The position numbers and the translations under genes are program-made. This document shows, one piece after another, positions 45,508 through 57,325 of a stretch of DNA of 64,000 bases (position 1 is the first letter of the stretch; every line of letters begins with the position of its first letter). The stretch comes from Chamaelirium japonicum (Eukaryota > Streptophyta > Magnoliopsida > Liliales > Melanthiaceae), in assembly GCA_947650365.1 (NCBI GenBank), contig CANTAL010000004.1, positions 3,036,259 to 3,100,258 on the forward strand, written 5' to 3'. The notes beneath the pieces were generated by a model, which saw only the letters and a program-made list of their open reading frames with translations, searched no databases and was not told the origin of the DNA.

Positions 45508-47284
45508 CGTCTTTTGATAAATCAAGCCCGATCGTGATCGGCTTTACCGATTTTGCCATCAACTGACTCGATTACGACCGATTGATCGGATTAGTGCTAT
45601 TAAACCCTAGTATGACTCATTGCATCAACAACACTGACTAACCAAGACTGTACCATTGGCACATCATTTTGCGTGCTGGTAGATCAGCATCCAATGATGC
45701 CTATTTTCGTCGACTCGGCCAATCAGGGCCTAAGCCAGAGATATTTAGTAGCACTTAATAACCATAGGCCCGCTGCGTATGTTTGACAGTTTGTGGCCGC
45801 ATATATTGACCAAGTCGGAGACAGAGTGGAGGTCGCATAGCAGCAGCCCGAGCCCACTTTCCAGGTAACACAGCACACTATTTTAATTATTAATCATGCT
45901 GATATTGAAACTAATGGAAGGTGTCCATAACGCTGCATGCGGGTCCCGCCGGACATCGTCGCATGTTGTCGAGTGGACCCCTCCTTGCATAGGGAGTCGC
46001 GAGTCCGACGACGCATGCTTAAAAAGCTAATAATTTAATAATGATATTTTTTTATTGCATGGACACCGTAGTTAGACACAACCTTAAAATAAATAAATAA
46101 ATAATAAAATAATAATTATCGGGACTCACCCTCCTGAGAGGCACGTGGCAACCTTGGCACACGGGTATATGGGCGAGAGTAATTTTTTATGTTTATTGTG
46201 ATGCATGGGTTATAAGAACGGTACGAATCCCGGGGTCAAACGTCGAAACTGATTTATTACTGTAACTGTGTGATAATCTGTTCAGTGAAAAGATTAGAAC
46301 CCCGTACGCGCAAGGGCCGTAAACCAACCTGCGCGTACAGCCAAAGTTAAGTAGGTTGGGGGTCACGGGTAAGGGTTGTGGTAAAGCCAATAGGAGGTGC
46401 CCTAGAGTAGGGATTGGTCTAGCAATCCTGTCCCGGGGAGTTGAAGTCCCCATACTAATGCAAGTTGGGCGGTAGAGCTCCACCGTGAAAGATGAGAAAC
46501 CCATATGATCATCTGGGTTATTAGTGCATGGTGTTGGTGGATGCACGGCGAGAAAGTTGGCCCTCTATATCGAAATAAAAGACCCGATAGTAATTCCCGA
46601 CCAGAGGCAGGTTGAACAAATATCCGAGGTTCACATTTAAATGTGTGTTTGTCTCTTTATTAAATTAGAATTGTATGACTATTTACACGATGACCGAGTG
46701 ACAGTAGGATTTGCATGTGAATAAAGAAATTACATGGACATATAGGACGTGATTTAAAACATAGTTTGATAATTAAGTTAATCAGTAAATTGTCCAAAAA
46801 AGTGAGCATTGTTAATTATTAAAACTGTTAGCTTGTCACTAGCCATTAATTTGGCTAATCTCCCAAATATATTTTTGGGGGCTACTCATTCCCACGAGTA
46901 GACTCTTCTGCAGGAACAGAGGCACAAGAGCAGCAGTAGGAGTCCATCAGCTAGCTTAGGGTAGCAGCTTGTCTTTCTATTATGTCAATCTTAGCAGTAG
47001 TTCTGTTTCATTTGATATAATCGAACTAGATTGGAATAATAATTTAGCTAGTTTGATAAGTGGTAATGTGTCAGCTGAATCTTTTGGGTAGGCCTCTCCT
47101 CAAGACCCCAGGCCTAGGTTAGATCACAATGAAAATATAAGAAAAAAAATGACCTAATTGACTAGCCCAGTAGATAGGACCTCTAAGCCAGTATATCGAG
47201 TATAAGGAAGTGGGTGAGGCTACTTGGCTCACCGTCAGAGGATTGAGCCTCGTTCTCTGTTGACAAACCTCGCTTTCTTTGTTT

Positions 47285-47866
<582 letters not shown>

Positions 47867-47915
<49 letters not shown>
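47867..47915. repeat. (TA)n microsatellite, right flank of foldback element V
   Basis: TA run of about 49 bp continuing the interrupted tract. Confidence 0.95.
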
Positions 47916-47919
<4 letters not shown>

Positions 47920-48080
47920 TTATAAAATCAAGTTTAAAATACTTCCTTCTTTTTATGAGTGAGTGAAATGGAAACCCGGTGAGAATCCCAATTGGCATAG
48001 TTAAATGATTTGATCCCAAAACCTCTTTTTCTCACCTCACACCCCAGGAATTGGTCTTCAGATTTTTGGGGCGTGACAGT

Positions 48081-48092
48081 TGGTATTAGAAC
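48081..48092 (+). promoter_or_regulatory. second gypsy primer binding site, mutated
   Basis: TGGTATTAGAAC lies two bases after the LTR end. It differs from TGGTATCAGAGC at two positions, both C-to-T or G-to-A changes. Confidence 0.65.
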
Positions 48093-48193
48093 CAAGGGAT
48101 GTGTTCCTAGGGGTTAGTCTCTAGGATTATGAGTCTAGAGTATTTATAGTTGGTTAGCGGATGGTTGACGTTAGGACTATCTTTTCATTTCAG

Positions 48194-49370
48194 ATGGCGG
48201 GTACTAGGAGTGAAAATGGTATGAACAACGGAGTATGATCGTCCACTGGGCCAGACAACACGGCGATAATGATGGAGATGCTCCAAGGGATGGCCGCCAT
48301 GGTCCAGCAACAGCAGGCTACTGTTGCCTAGCAGCAGACGGTTGCTCAACAGCAGGCCGAGCTAGCTCAGGCTGCCCTTGCCCAGGCCCAGACTCGTCAG
48401 CAGGCCAAGGGCGAGCGGCAGGGGAAATTACTGAAGGACTTCAAGACGATGGGACAACCGAGCTTTAGGGGTGAGCTAGACCCCTTAGAGGCCGATCGAT
48501 GGTTCTAGCAGACTGAGAAGATTCTGAACGCGTTAGGCATCACCGATGATAGAAGAGTGACCTTCGCCTCGTACCAGTTCGAGGCTGAGGTAGACTTCTG
48601 GTGGCAGACAGTCCAGCACACCAGAGCAGCAGATCGAGGAGCGATCACATGGTAGGAGTTCGAGAAACTCTTTTGAAAGAAGTTCTTTCCGGTTATTGTG
48701 CAGAACCGGATGGAGATGGAGTTTCTGGCGCTCTATCAGGGATCTCGTACTATGATACAGTATGAGGCCAAGTTCTTTGAGCTTGCGAGGTATGCTCCAC
48801 ACCAGGTAACGATCGACGGTAGGAGGGCCTTGCGCTTTGAGCATGGCTTGAATCCAGTAATCAGAGGCAGGGTTACCCCTTTCTTGGGGCAATCTTATAA
48901 GGAATTGGTCAACCGGTCTCTAGCAGTGGAGCAGGAGTTGAAGGAATCTCGCGCTATCCTAGAGAAGAGGAGTGGCAATAGTCGTAATGGTCCACCGACT
49001 AAGAAGAGGTTTAGGCCTATGGAGACTCGACCCCCGCCGCGCCAGCCTCAGTACTTCCATGGTCCTCCAGCTCTTGGACCCCAGCGGCGTGGATGTTTCT
49101 AGTGTGGTTCATTAGAACATTTAATGTGGAACTGTCCACAGCTTCATCGGCAGCCACTCCTACCAGCTCCACCCCAGAGGCCTGCTCTGCCGGCACCACC
49201 TGTGCAGTAGCAAAGGCCCTCACAGAGAGCTCAGCAGTAGCAATGTCCTCCCCAGCCATAACAGCAGAGACCTTTCCCCCGTCAGGGCGGAGAAGGCAAT
49301 CAAGCCTAAAGCAGGGCATACTTGTTGGTCGGTCAAGACCCAAAGGCTTCTGGGGGAGCGATCGAAGGTA
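48194..49370 (+). pseudogene. gag: second gypsy gag, stop-interrupted
   Basis: It starts at ATG 48194 (A-G-T-R-S) and follows one frame throughout, homologous to the first gypsy gag (shared [32 protein letters not shown]). At least nine stops interrupt it, mostly TAG where the relative has CAG or TGG. The longest open piece is 48698-49102. In the knuckle the second Cys is preceded by a TAG (C-F-stop-C-G). The end reads A-I-E-G with the same GAAG|GT donor context as the first gypsy element, after which pol is absent. Confidence 0.8.
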
Positions 49371-49420
49371 ACCCTAAACTTAGCAAGTTCAATTCTTAGT
49401 CATAGCTACTTTGCTACCCT

Positions 49421-49433
49421 AAGGGGGATGAAT
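49421..49433 (+). promoter_or_regulatory. polypurine tract before the Cassandra-type LTR
   Basis: AAGGGGGATGAAT directly before TGTGACGACC; with the preceding CTACCCT it resembles the PPT inside Cassandra (CCCTAAGGGGGGTGGAT, ends 44433). Confidence 0.75.
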
Positions 49434-49889
49434 TGTGACGACCAAGATCCAATAGGCCAATAGTTAAAAGCCAAGACTCCTGAGGCGGGAATGCCAAGAT
49501 GGATGAGGTGAGGTGAGGTGTACAAGGCCATGAGTTAGCCCAACATCGCTTGGAGAGAAGGAGATCCTGAGCTACTTATATAATTTTCCCTCCCAAATAT
49601 AGAAGACGCGTTCTAGGTGGTTCGATGGTAACCATGCTAGTGCAAAACTTTAAGGTTGAGGGTTCGATACCTAATAGACCAATAGAGGACAATATCTTGT
49701 GTTTGGGGGCTCACCACCTTTCCTGCCAAGACGCGTTTTAAAACTGTGCGCCGCTACGGATTTCATAAGAACTCTGTAAATAAGCGTGCTCGGGCAAGAG
49801 CAGTCCTAAGATGGGTGACCTCCTTGGGAAGTTCTCGTGCGAGCATGGGCAAAGCGAACAATATCTTGTGTGTTTGAGGTGGATGTTAC
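49434..49889 (+). repeat. Cassandra-type LTR at the 3' end of the gag-only element
   Basis: TGTGACGACC...GGTGGATGTTAC, lacking only the last A because copia P2 follows at once. A 125-bp insertion (SINE plus duplication) interrupts it. The 5S-like part at 49763-49850 keeps box C (GATGGGTGACCTCC) but box A is altered (AAATAAGCGTGCTCGGGC). Two GAGGT units instead of five. Confidence 0.85.
49613..49727 (+). mobile_element. small tRNA-like SINE in the Cassandra LTR
   Basis: 115 bp flanked by the 10-bp duplication AAGACGCGTT (49603-49612 and 49728-49737). It contains a perfect box B (GGTTCGATACC near 49663) and a box A-like TGGTTCGATGG near 49617. It has no clear A- or T-tail. The family is not recognised. 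Confidence 0.65.
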
Positions 49890-51789
49890 TGTTGTAGCTC
49901 ATGTGTCCTGAGCGTTGATTTTCTGTATTAACATTAATAAAGATGCCTTTGGTTATTGCTTTAATTAGAATACTACTATGGTATATGTTAATAAACATAT
50001 AATAAAGGACCCTAGGGAACACAGTAGGCCACTGAGGCGCATGGTGGATCCATATTTGGGAGACCCAGTGGACCAGTTATGTGTAGACCTAGAACTAGTT
50101 CACAGCTTAGGCGATGCCAGTCGCTTCACCGAGAACAAGCTGTTGGCAGGTAGAGGATGTGGTGAAGTTTCCACCATGGGAACGTGGGATTCCCATTCAC
50201 CTGACCAAGCATGATGATCATGTTGAAAAGGAACCAAGACGGTGCACAGTTCAGTGATTCAGACACTGGTGCATAAATCGTCTTACTACTATAGATAATC
50301 TGTCCTTAACCCTGAGGGACCATGTACACTAGGCCAACCAGTTGTGTGGTGCTTTGATGTGCCAACGTGTGCGAACCTTCCATAGTCCAATACCACGGTA
50401 CATTGGGTTACCCGGCTGGCGCTTGAGTGATATGTAATCCCTATAGGTTATCCGATGTCCAGTGTTGGATGGGTGCATTTTGATGAGTTAATATGTCCAC
50501 ACAGTTAACCCAGGCCTGGTGGTTGTCAGTATGACTGACGATGTTCTGGATGCTAGGCATAGCACCGGAAGGTGTGTGGTGTTATAGATGAAAAGTCATC
50601 AAACCCTAGTCAGATGATTGATCAGGATCTGACGGTGCTCCCTACCGCCCGAGTCGTATCATGACACCAGTAATAAGAGGGACTGAGGATTATTGAAGTA
50701 TAGTAGAGAACAGGGTTACGAGAGAGTAACATAAGTTTAGGATCACTAGAGTTCAACTCGCATCGCACTCTGGGTGGCTGCGCGGGTTAATCGGATTAGG
50801 GCTGATTAACGGAACTTTTGATATGTCACCGGAACAGTTAATCATGGATCCAGTTAGAGCTAGAGATCCCAAACCCTGAAGGTTCTACCCTGTCATTGCA
50901 TATAGGAATTGTTCCCCGACCTGGTTGGATACGTTGGATGCGAAGTAGCGCGATGGAGCGCAAGCCCGGAGCCTAAGAACCTAATTCACATGTGTTAGGG
51001 GCCATAGGGGTATTTTGGTAAATACTGAAATATGGCATAGAACATATTGGATATGGATCTCAAAATGAGTGGAATAATTCCAGGAGCTCATAGGCGCTGA
51101 CGGAACTCGATTCAGAGTAGCGCACCTCACTCAGTCTCTCTTTCAGTTTTTCACTTTTCGTGAAGGGCGTTTTCGTCTAGGCTTCACGATAGACACTTGG
51201 AAATCCTAAAAACCGCCCCCTCTCATCTCTATAAGAGGTAAAGATAGGGAAGGGCCGGCCCTAGCTCTCCCCCTCTTCTAATACCCGAATTCCCTCCCTT
51301 CTCTCCCTCTCCAAGGTTTCGGCCAAGGAAGAAAGAGGCAGAAGAAGGAAGAAGAAGGAGGAAGGAAGGAGAAGGAAGAAGAGAGAAAGAGAAGGAGGAG
51401 ATCTACCGGCATGCCATCGTCTTCACAACGAATTCCTCCGTCGGCTCGTAATCCTTGCACTCAGAGACAGGATTTCGAGGATTCCTCAATTCGCAAAGGA
51501 CAAGGTGTTATCCGACAGTTTCCCTTGCGATTCACGTGCGGTTCATCATCGTTCTGTTCTCTCCAGATCATAGATCCAAAAGGTATAATGATTCTAAACA
51601 CCTAACTAGATGCATGCATGTATTCCGTAGATCGTAGTATGCCTCTAGGGTGTCCACACATATGCTAAGATCATAGATTTGCATGTAGATTGTTTTATAG
51701 AATTAATTGTAATGAAACATACACCGTATGATCTTCGGATCTATCTTGTGCTTCCGCTGCGACTAAGATAAGCTGATGCAATTCTAACA
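49890..51789 (+). repeat. P2 5' LTR
   Basis: 1900 bp, TGTTGTAGC...GATGCAATTCTAACA. It has a GGCCGGCC motif near 51254, a weak TATA (CTCTATAAGAGG near 51226) and a GAA/GGA-rich zone 51327-51400. Confidence 0.92.
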
Positions 51790-51791
51790 AT

Positions 51792-51803
51792 TGGTATCGG
51801 AGC
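51792..51803 (+). promoter_or_regulatory. P2 primer binding site, one mismatch
   Basis: TGGTATCGGAGC; the eighth base is G where the others have A. Confidence 0.8.
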
Positions 51804-53745
51804 ACGTTTTGGTGTGTGTTTCATGCATGAATTCATGAAAATATCATATGAATATATGATGGCATATGTTTTCGTCAGGGTTCGACGTAAATCATGCATA
51901 TGGATTGTGCTATATATCATCTTTTTGCAGGTGCCGCACTGAATAGTAATCTGTGATTGAATGCTTCCAGGGGTCGGACGCCGGATTTAATTTTGCATTG
52001 ATTATTATTATGCCTGTGGTTTTTTAAGGCTCTAGATGGGCGAGGGTGGAAATTGACCACCATCGGATCCCTGGCCATGTTTCTAGGATTGTTTCTTTTT
52101 CTTTCTAGCAAAATTGTACACGAACGAGCACTTGCTCGGAGCGTGTTACTTTTTCGGTCACAGGAAGAAGGAGATGATACTACATCCATGGTTCGGGAAA
52201 GCGGTACCATGGCGTGCAAAGACCCGACAAAAGCGTGCACGTTGGCGATGATGGGGATCGTCGTTAGAGATCGTGCAGAATGGAAGAGCAGGATATCTTG
52301 GCAGTGCTATTCAGGTTCAGGGGTCGGACCCTGGACTGATTCAGTTTGGATGCTATTTCTATTGATTCTTTTTTCTTAGTGTTTAGAGAACATCAATAAT
52401 AATGTGATTATCTATCTTGCTTGTGAGTTTGTCTCTAGATCAGGCTTAGGGTTAGTACTAAGCTTATGGATTCATCGGTGTCTCTATATGGTTCTAACAC
52501 GTGCGAATCCGATGGCTGGCAAAAAAGAAAGGTGGTAACCACCCTCGTGGTAGTTCAGGTAGCCAAGTACTGTGCACCGAGATAAACGAAGTGTTAGATT
52601 TGTTTAGAGATAACTAATGTCTTCATAAGAAGTATGATAACCCTAATGGGATGCCCTTTCCCCATGTGGTCTTAGTGACCAAGTTAGGTTAGGATTTCAC
52701 TGTGTGATACCCATTTATAGATGACGTTTGATGGTAGTATGAACACATCACGATTTGGTTATGCCACCATTTGGTTGAGGTATGGCGGAGGTTGTCGGAT
52801 GTCCCTATTTGGCCAGCATCGAAACCTGTAATGAGATGAGATCTACTATGACATCAGGCATCAAATTGTGAATGAGGCATCATTCTAGTGGGAGTCCTTT
52901 CCACAATGACCTTAGGCTAGGCTCCAGATCTTAGGATTATGGGCAAACTAGTGAAGTATCGGGATCCTTGGAATCTATGTAATATGATTCTTGCAAGAAA
53001 GGCAAAAGCTGAGTATTCAAGGTAGGGACTATGATATTTTTCGAGGATACTAATGCTTTGCGGGAAGGTTTGTAATCCTAGTGGGAGCACGGTAGACCAG
53101 GGTCTATGTCTAGGAGGTCGTGATCTTTCTAGATATGTATAAAACCTCATAAAGAAGGGATGTGTAAGAGGTTCCCTCCAAAAGGGATCCCCTGGCCTCC
53201 ACAATCAACCGGCTAAGGGTCTAGGTGGGAGGTACGCAGTTCGATATTTCCACCGGGTGAAAACTGTGTTTTCTTCCATGCTGGTTCGCCTAGTGGTTTC
53301 CTACGGGACATGGAGGATGCTGATGGCAGTGGGTGACGATTTTTTCCTGCACCGGGGGAGCCTATGAACCCCCCTACCGATACCACCTAGATTTGTGGGA
53401 AGCATCCAAAAGCTTGTGTGATGCCACCGTTGCTACGCACGCGGGTCACATAAAGCTGGCCAAAAGAAGACTGGGAGGTCTTTCAGTTTACCATGAGTAA
53501 TTCTGATAAAGACTGGGTCATAAAAACCCCGTTGGCAGAAGCGGTTGCATGCTTTCACCGAGATGCTGTCTCCAATTCAAGGCCGATAGTCTCAGTGCTC
53601 GAGCCCAGGGAATTTAGATTCCTGGATGTCTCCACTTGAGGTAGTGAAGACATAGCGGCTGGAGTAAACATTATCTATTTCTAAATTCCATGAAATAGAT
53701 TGTAGTAAACCCTAATTTTGCTTTGAAGCATTGTTTACAGAAATC
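51804..53745 (+). other. P2 untranslated leader with two hairpins
   Basis: About 1.94 kb, collinear with the P1 leader. Hairpin 2 is preserved at 52316-52335 (TTCAGGG/CCCTGGA, loop GTCGGA); hairpin 1 at 51966-51985 keeps the loop but its stem has decayed (TCCAGGG/CGCCGGA). No ORF supported. Confidence 0.7.
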
Positions 53746-55545
53746 ATGACCAAGCTCGACCCCCTTGCCTCCATCCTTAATGATAACAAACTTACAGAAC
53801 CAAACTACGAGGACTGGAAGCGTAACCTGATGCTCTTCCTAAGGGTTGGCAAGCACACAATTGCCCTAAGTACCCCTCAACCGGCCATGCCGGGACCAAG
53901 TGCAACTGAGGCTCAGTTGAAGGAATAGAAAGACTGGCTAGATGCTGATGAGATGTGCAAGTGCTACATAGTGGCATCCTTGCAGACTGTCCTTCAGAAG
54001 CAAGTCGAAGACATGGCCTTCGCTTCAGACATGATGCTCTACCTAAATGAAATGTTCGAGGGTCGTAGTCGGGTAACTCGTTACCTGACCATCAAGAAAT
54101 TAGTATCCACGAAGATGGCAGAGGGAACTTTAGTTCGGGATCATATACTGAAATTGTTTGGCTATGTGAATGAGCTTGGTTCCTTCGATGTCATCTTGGA
54201 TGCAGAGATCCAGACCGACATTTTCCTCGCATCTCTGTCAAGAGCGTTTGAGGGCTTCGTTACCAACTTTAACCTTAATCGGTTGGAGATGTCTAACGCA
54301 GAGCTCCTAGCGGCGCTCCAGGCAGCAGAGGACGGGATGAAGGCAGGAGCCCAATCCCTAAATGTAGAGTGGAATTCTTCTCTGAAAGCCAAAGGCAAGT
54401 TTCAGAAAAGAAAGTCTAAGAAGCCCGTAAAGATGGGCCAGGTGCAGTTGCAGGTTCCTAAGCAGAATGGTTTGGCGAAGCCTAAAGGAAAATGTTTCCG
54501 ATACGGTAAGGGGCATTGGAAGGGCGACTATCGCGCGGCTCCCAAAAAGGCTGAGACAGGTATATCTCAAATCCACATAGTGGAATCCCTTGTAGCATCC
54601 AGTTGTTCTCCAGTTTTATGGATTGTGGATTCTGGTTCCACTAACCATGCTTGCAATAATTTACAGGGGTTCAAGGAGACAAAAAAACTGGGTGATGGGG
54701 AGATGATCCTAAGCATGGGAACTGAGGCCGTGGCAGAGGCTGAAGCAGTTGGAGATGTCGTCTTGCAGTTTCTTGACAGAAGAAGTTTATTACTTAGAGA
54801 CATACTTTATGTACCATCCTTGAGACGAAACTTAATTTCTGTTTCCTTATTGAATAATGAAGGTTTTTTAGTTTTATTTGATGCTTCTAGTGTGACAATT
54901 AAATTGAATGGTTCCTTTGTTTGTAAGGGAAAGACACAGAATGGTCTCTATATAATTAACTCCAATCATAAGCAGGATAACATAACTGAAGCATGTGTGA
55001 TTAATTTATCTAAAAGAAAAAATCCCTCAGATAATCCAACACTCCTTTGGCATCTAAGGCTTGGACACATAGCCTTAGACAGGATTCATAGGTTGGTTAA
55101 GGTAGGACTCTTAAGTCCAGATATTTCAGAAAACCTACCGACGTGTGAGTCTTGCTTGGAAGGCAAGATGACTAAAAGATCTTTCCAAGCCAAAGGTAGC
55201 AGATCTCAAGAGGTATTAGAGTTGGTACACACTGATGTATATGGGCCCATAAGTGTACGTGCCATAGGAGGCTTTGAGTATTTCAGCACCTTCACGGATA
55301 ATCACTCGAGGTTTGGATACATATACCTAATACGGTGGAAGTCTGAATCCTTTGATAAGTTCAAGGAGTTCAGAGTTGAAGCAGAAAAACAGATAGGTAA
55401 AAGTATCAAGTCTCTTCAATCGGATCGAGGAGGCGAATACATATCAGATGAATTTATTGGGTACCTGCGTGAGCATAGGATCGTATCCCAGTTGACTGCA
55501 CTAGGGACACCGCAACAAAACGATGTATCTGAGAGAAGAAACTAA
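53746..55545 (+). pseudogene. gag-pol: P2 gag, protease and integrase N-part
   Basis: ATG at 53746. A TAG at 53926-53928 stands where P1 has TGG; the frame then runs open 53953-55545. It covers copia Gag, a damaged knuckle (C-F-R-Y-G-K-G-H-W-K-G-D-Y: a residue lost and the last Cys changed), protease W-I-V-D-S-G-S-T-N-H, the integrase HHCC finger (H-L-R-L-G-H ... C-E-S-C) and the core (H-T-D-V-Y-G-P, Q-S-D-R-G-G-E-Y, P-Q-Q-N-D-V-S-E-R-R-N). It ends at a stop at 55543-55545. Confidence 0.87.
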
Positions 55546-55548
55546 ACT

Positions 55549-56310
55549 TTGTTAGACATGGTTCGGACTATGATGAGTTATGCAACATTGCCACCTAGTT
55601 TTTGGGGATATGCCCTAGAGACGGCAGCATATACTTTGAACTTTGTTCCATTAAAGTCAGTACCTCTAACTCCTTGGGAGCTGTGGTTGAAGCGAAAGCC
55701 AAGCCTACAGTACTTTAGGATTTGGGGCTGTCCAGTATATGTACGGAAAGACAAGCGAGATAAGATGGAGTCAAAGACTAAGGTATGTCTGTTCGTTGGG
55801 TATCCAAAACGGACAAATGGTGGTTTATTTTATAATCCTGACGATAGAAAGATTATCGTCTCGACGAACGTCGTATTCCTGGAGCAGGATTATTTAATAG
55901 ACCATAAGCCCACCAGTAAAGTAATTCTTGAAGAATTGCTTGGTACTGATGGGAGTACGCAGACAGAAAACATAGTGGGAGTCGATACCACTAAGATAAA
56001 TAATACTGTAGAATCGACTCCTATGGAACCACCGCAGGCTCGTCGCAGTAGGAGGACCACAAGTGCTCCTGATAGATACATTAGAGAAACTTTCATAGTA
56101 GATCCAGAGTTTCAGGAGGATAATCCTCTGAACTATGACGAAGCGATGGTATCCTCTGACCATGCAGCATGGCAGGAAGCCATAGAGGCAGAATTGACAT
56201 CGATGTCCCAAAACTCGGTCTGGACACTTATAACACCACCTCACAACATTAAACATGTTGGATATAAGTGGATGAACCATGTGTTTATAAAAGGAGCAAT
56301 AAGACTATAG
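55549..56310 (+). pseudogene. pol: P2 integrase C-part, linker and start of RT
   Basis: It continues the integrase frame: L-D-M-V-R-T-M ... W-G-Y-A, A-Y-T-L-N-F-V-P, C-L-F-V-G-Y, then the linker with a single copy of the unit that is repeated in the minus-strand family (A-P-D-R-Y ... E-T-F-I-V-D-P-E-F-Q-E-D). The RT start V-G-Y-K-W is joined directly to the sequence of P1 19755 by a 385-bp deletion with TGG microhomology, shifting the frame. Confidence 0.85.
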
Positions 56311-57311
56311 TTGTTTTTCTAGTGCTTTACGTAGATGATATCCTGCTCATTGGAAACGATATTGGAACATTGTCTACAGTGAAGGTGTGGTTATCCTCTC
56401 AATTTGACATGAAAGACCTGGGTGAAGCGAGTTATGTTCTGGGGATCAAGGTAACTCGAGATCGCAAGAACAAGACTCTCTCGCTATCACAGTCAGCCTA
56501 CATAGATACTATCTTGGTCAGATTCAGTATGCACAACTCTAAGAAGGGACTGGTTCTATTCAAATATGGAATGAAATTCTCCAAGGATCAGGGTCCTAAG
56601 ACTCTTGAGGCGAGGGCAGAGATGCAGAAGATACCTTATGCTTCGGCTGTAGGGAGTCTGATGTATGCTATGCAGTGCACGAGACCAGATATATGCTATA
56701 CAGTAGGCATGATGGGCAGGTATCAATCAAATCCGAGTCCAGGGCACTAGACTGCTATGAAAAGTATACTCAAGTATCTCCGTAGGATGAGAGATTATGA
56801 GTTAGTTTACTCTTCACAGGAACTGATGCTGATTGGGTATACGGATTCTGATTTTGCATCAGATCCGGAATCTAGGAGATCGATGTCAGGGTCTGTGTTT
56901 TTATTGGGAGGAGGAGCTGTCAGTTGGAGGAGCGTAAAGCAGGGATGCATCGCGGATTCGACGACAGAGGTTGAGTACGTTGCAGCGTGCGAAGCAGCCA
57001 AGGAGGCGGTGTGGCTCAAAAAGTTCCTCACGGACTTAGGATGCATACCGGGAGCTCAAGATCCTATTGTCCTTTACTGTGACAATAGTGGAGCGGTAGC
57101 ATAATCCAAGGAGCCAAGATAACACCAGAAGAGTAAGCATATCGAGCAAAAATACTACATTATCCGGGACTTGTAGAAGCGAGGGGAGGTTGCAGTGACT
57201 CAAGTGGCGTCTACATATAACATGGCGGACCCTTTCACAAAGGCATTACCGACCAAGTCTTTTGAGAAGCACGTGGATGCCATGGGAGTTAAGACTGTTG
57301 TTCCCCGCTAG
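56268..57311 (+). pseudogene. pol: P2 RT C-part and RNase H
   Basis: After the deletion the RT continues in another frame: D-E-P-C-V-Y-K, Y-V-D-D-I-L-L-I-G-N-D (catalytic site intact), I-P-Y-A-S-A-V-G-S-L-M-Y. TAG at 56748-56750 (TGG in P1), then RNase H with G-Y-T-D-S-D-F-A-S-D and D-N-S-G-A-V-A, a TAA at 57102-57104 (CAA in P1), further stops, and the terminal V-V-P-R-TAG at 57309-57311. Confidence 0.86.
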
Positions 57312-57312
57312 G

Positions 57313-57325
57313 CCAAGTGGGAGAT
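57313..57325 (+). promoter_or_regulatory. P2 polypurine tract
   Basis: CCAAGTGGGAGAT, identical to P1, directly before the 3' LTR. Confidence 0.85.

Noticed and set aside
46193-46546. 117-codon minus-strand ORF resembling the ORF at 4013-4213
   Set aside because: The resemblance is DNA homology between the two gypsy LTRs in a non-coding strand; used as evidence for the LTR, not as a gene.
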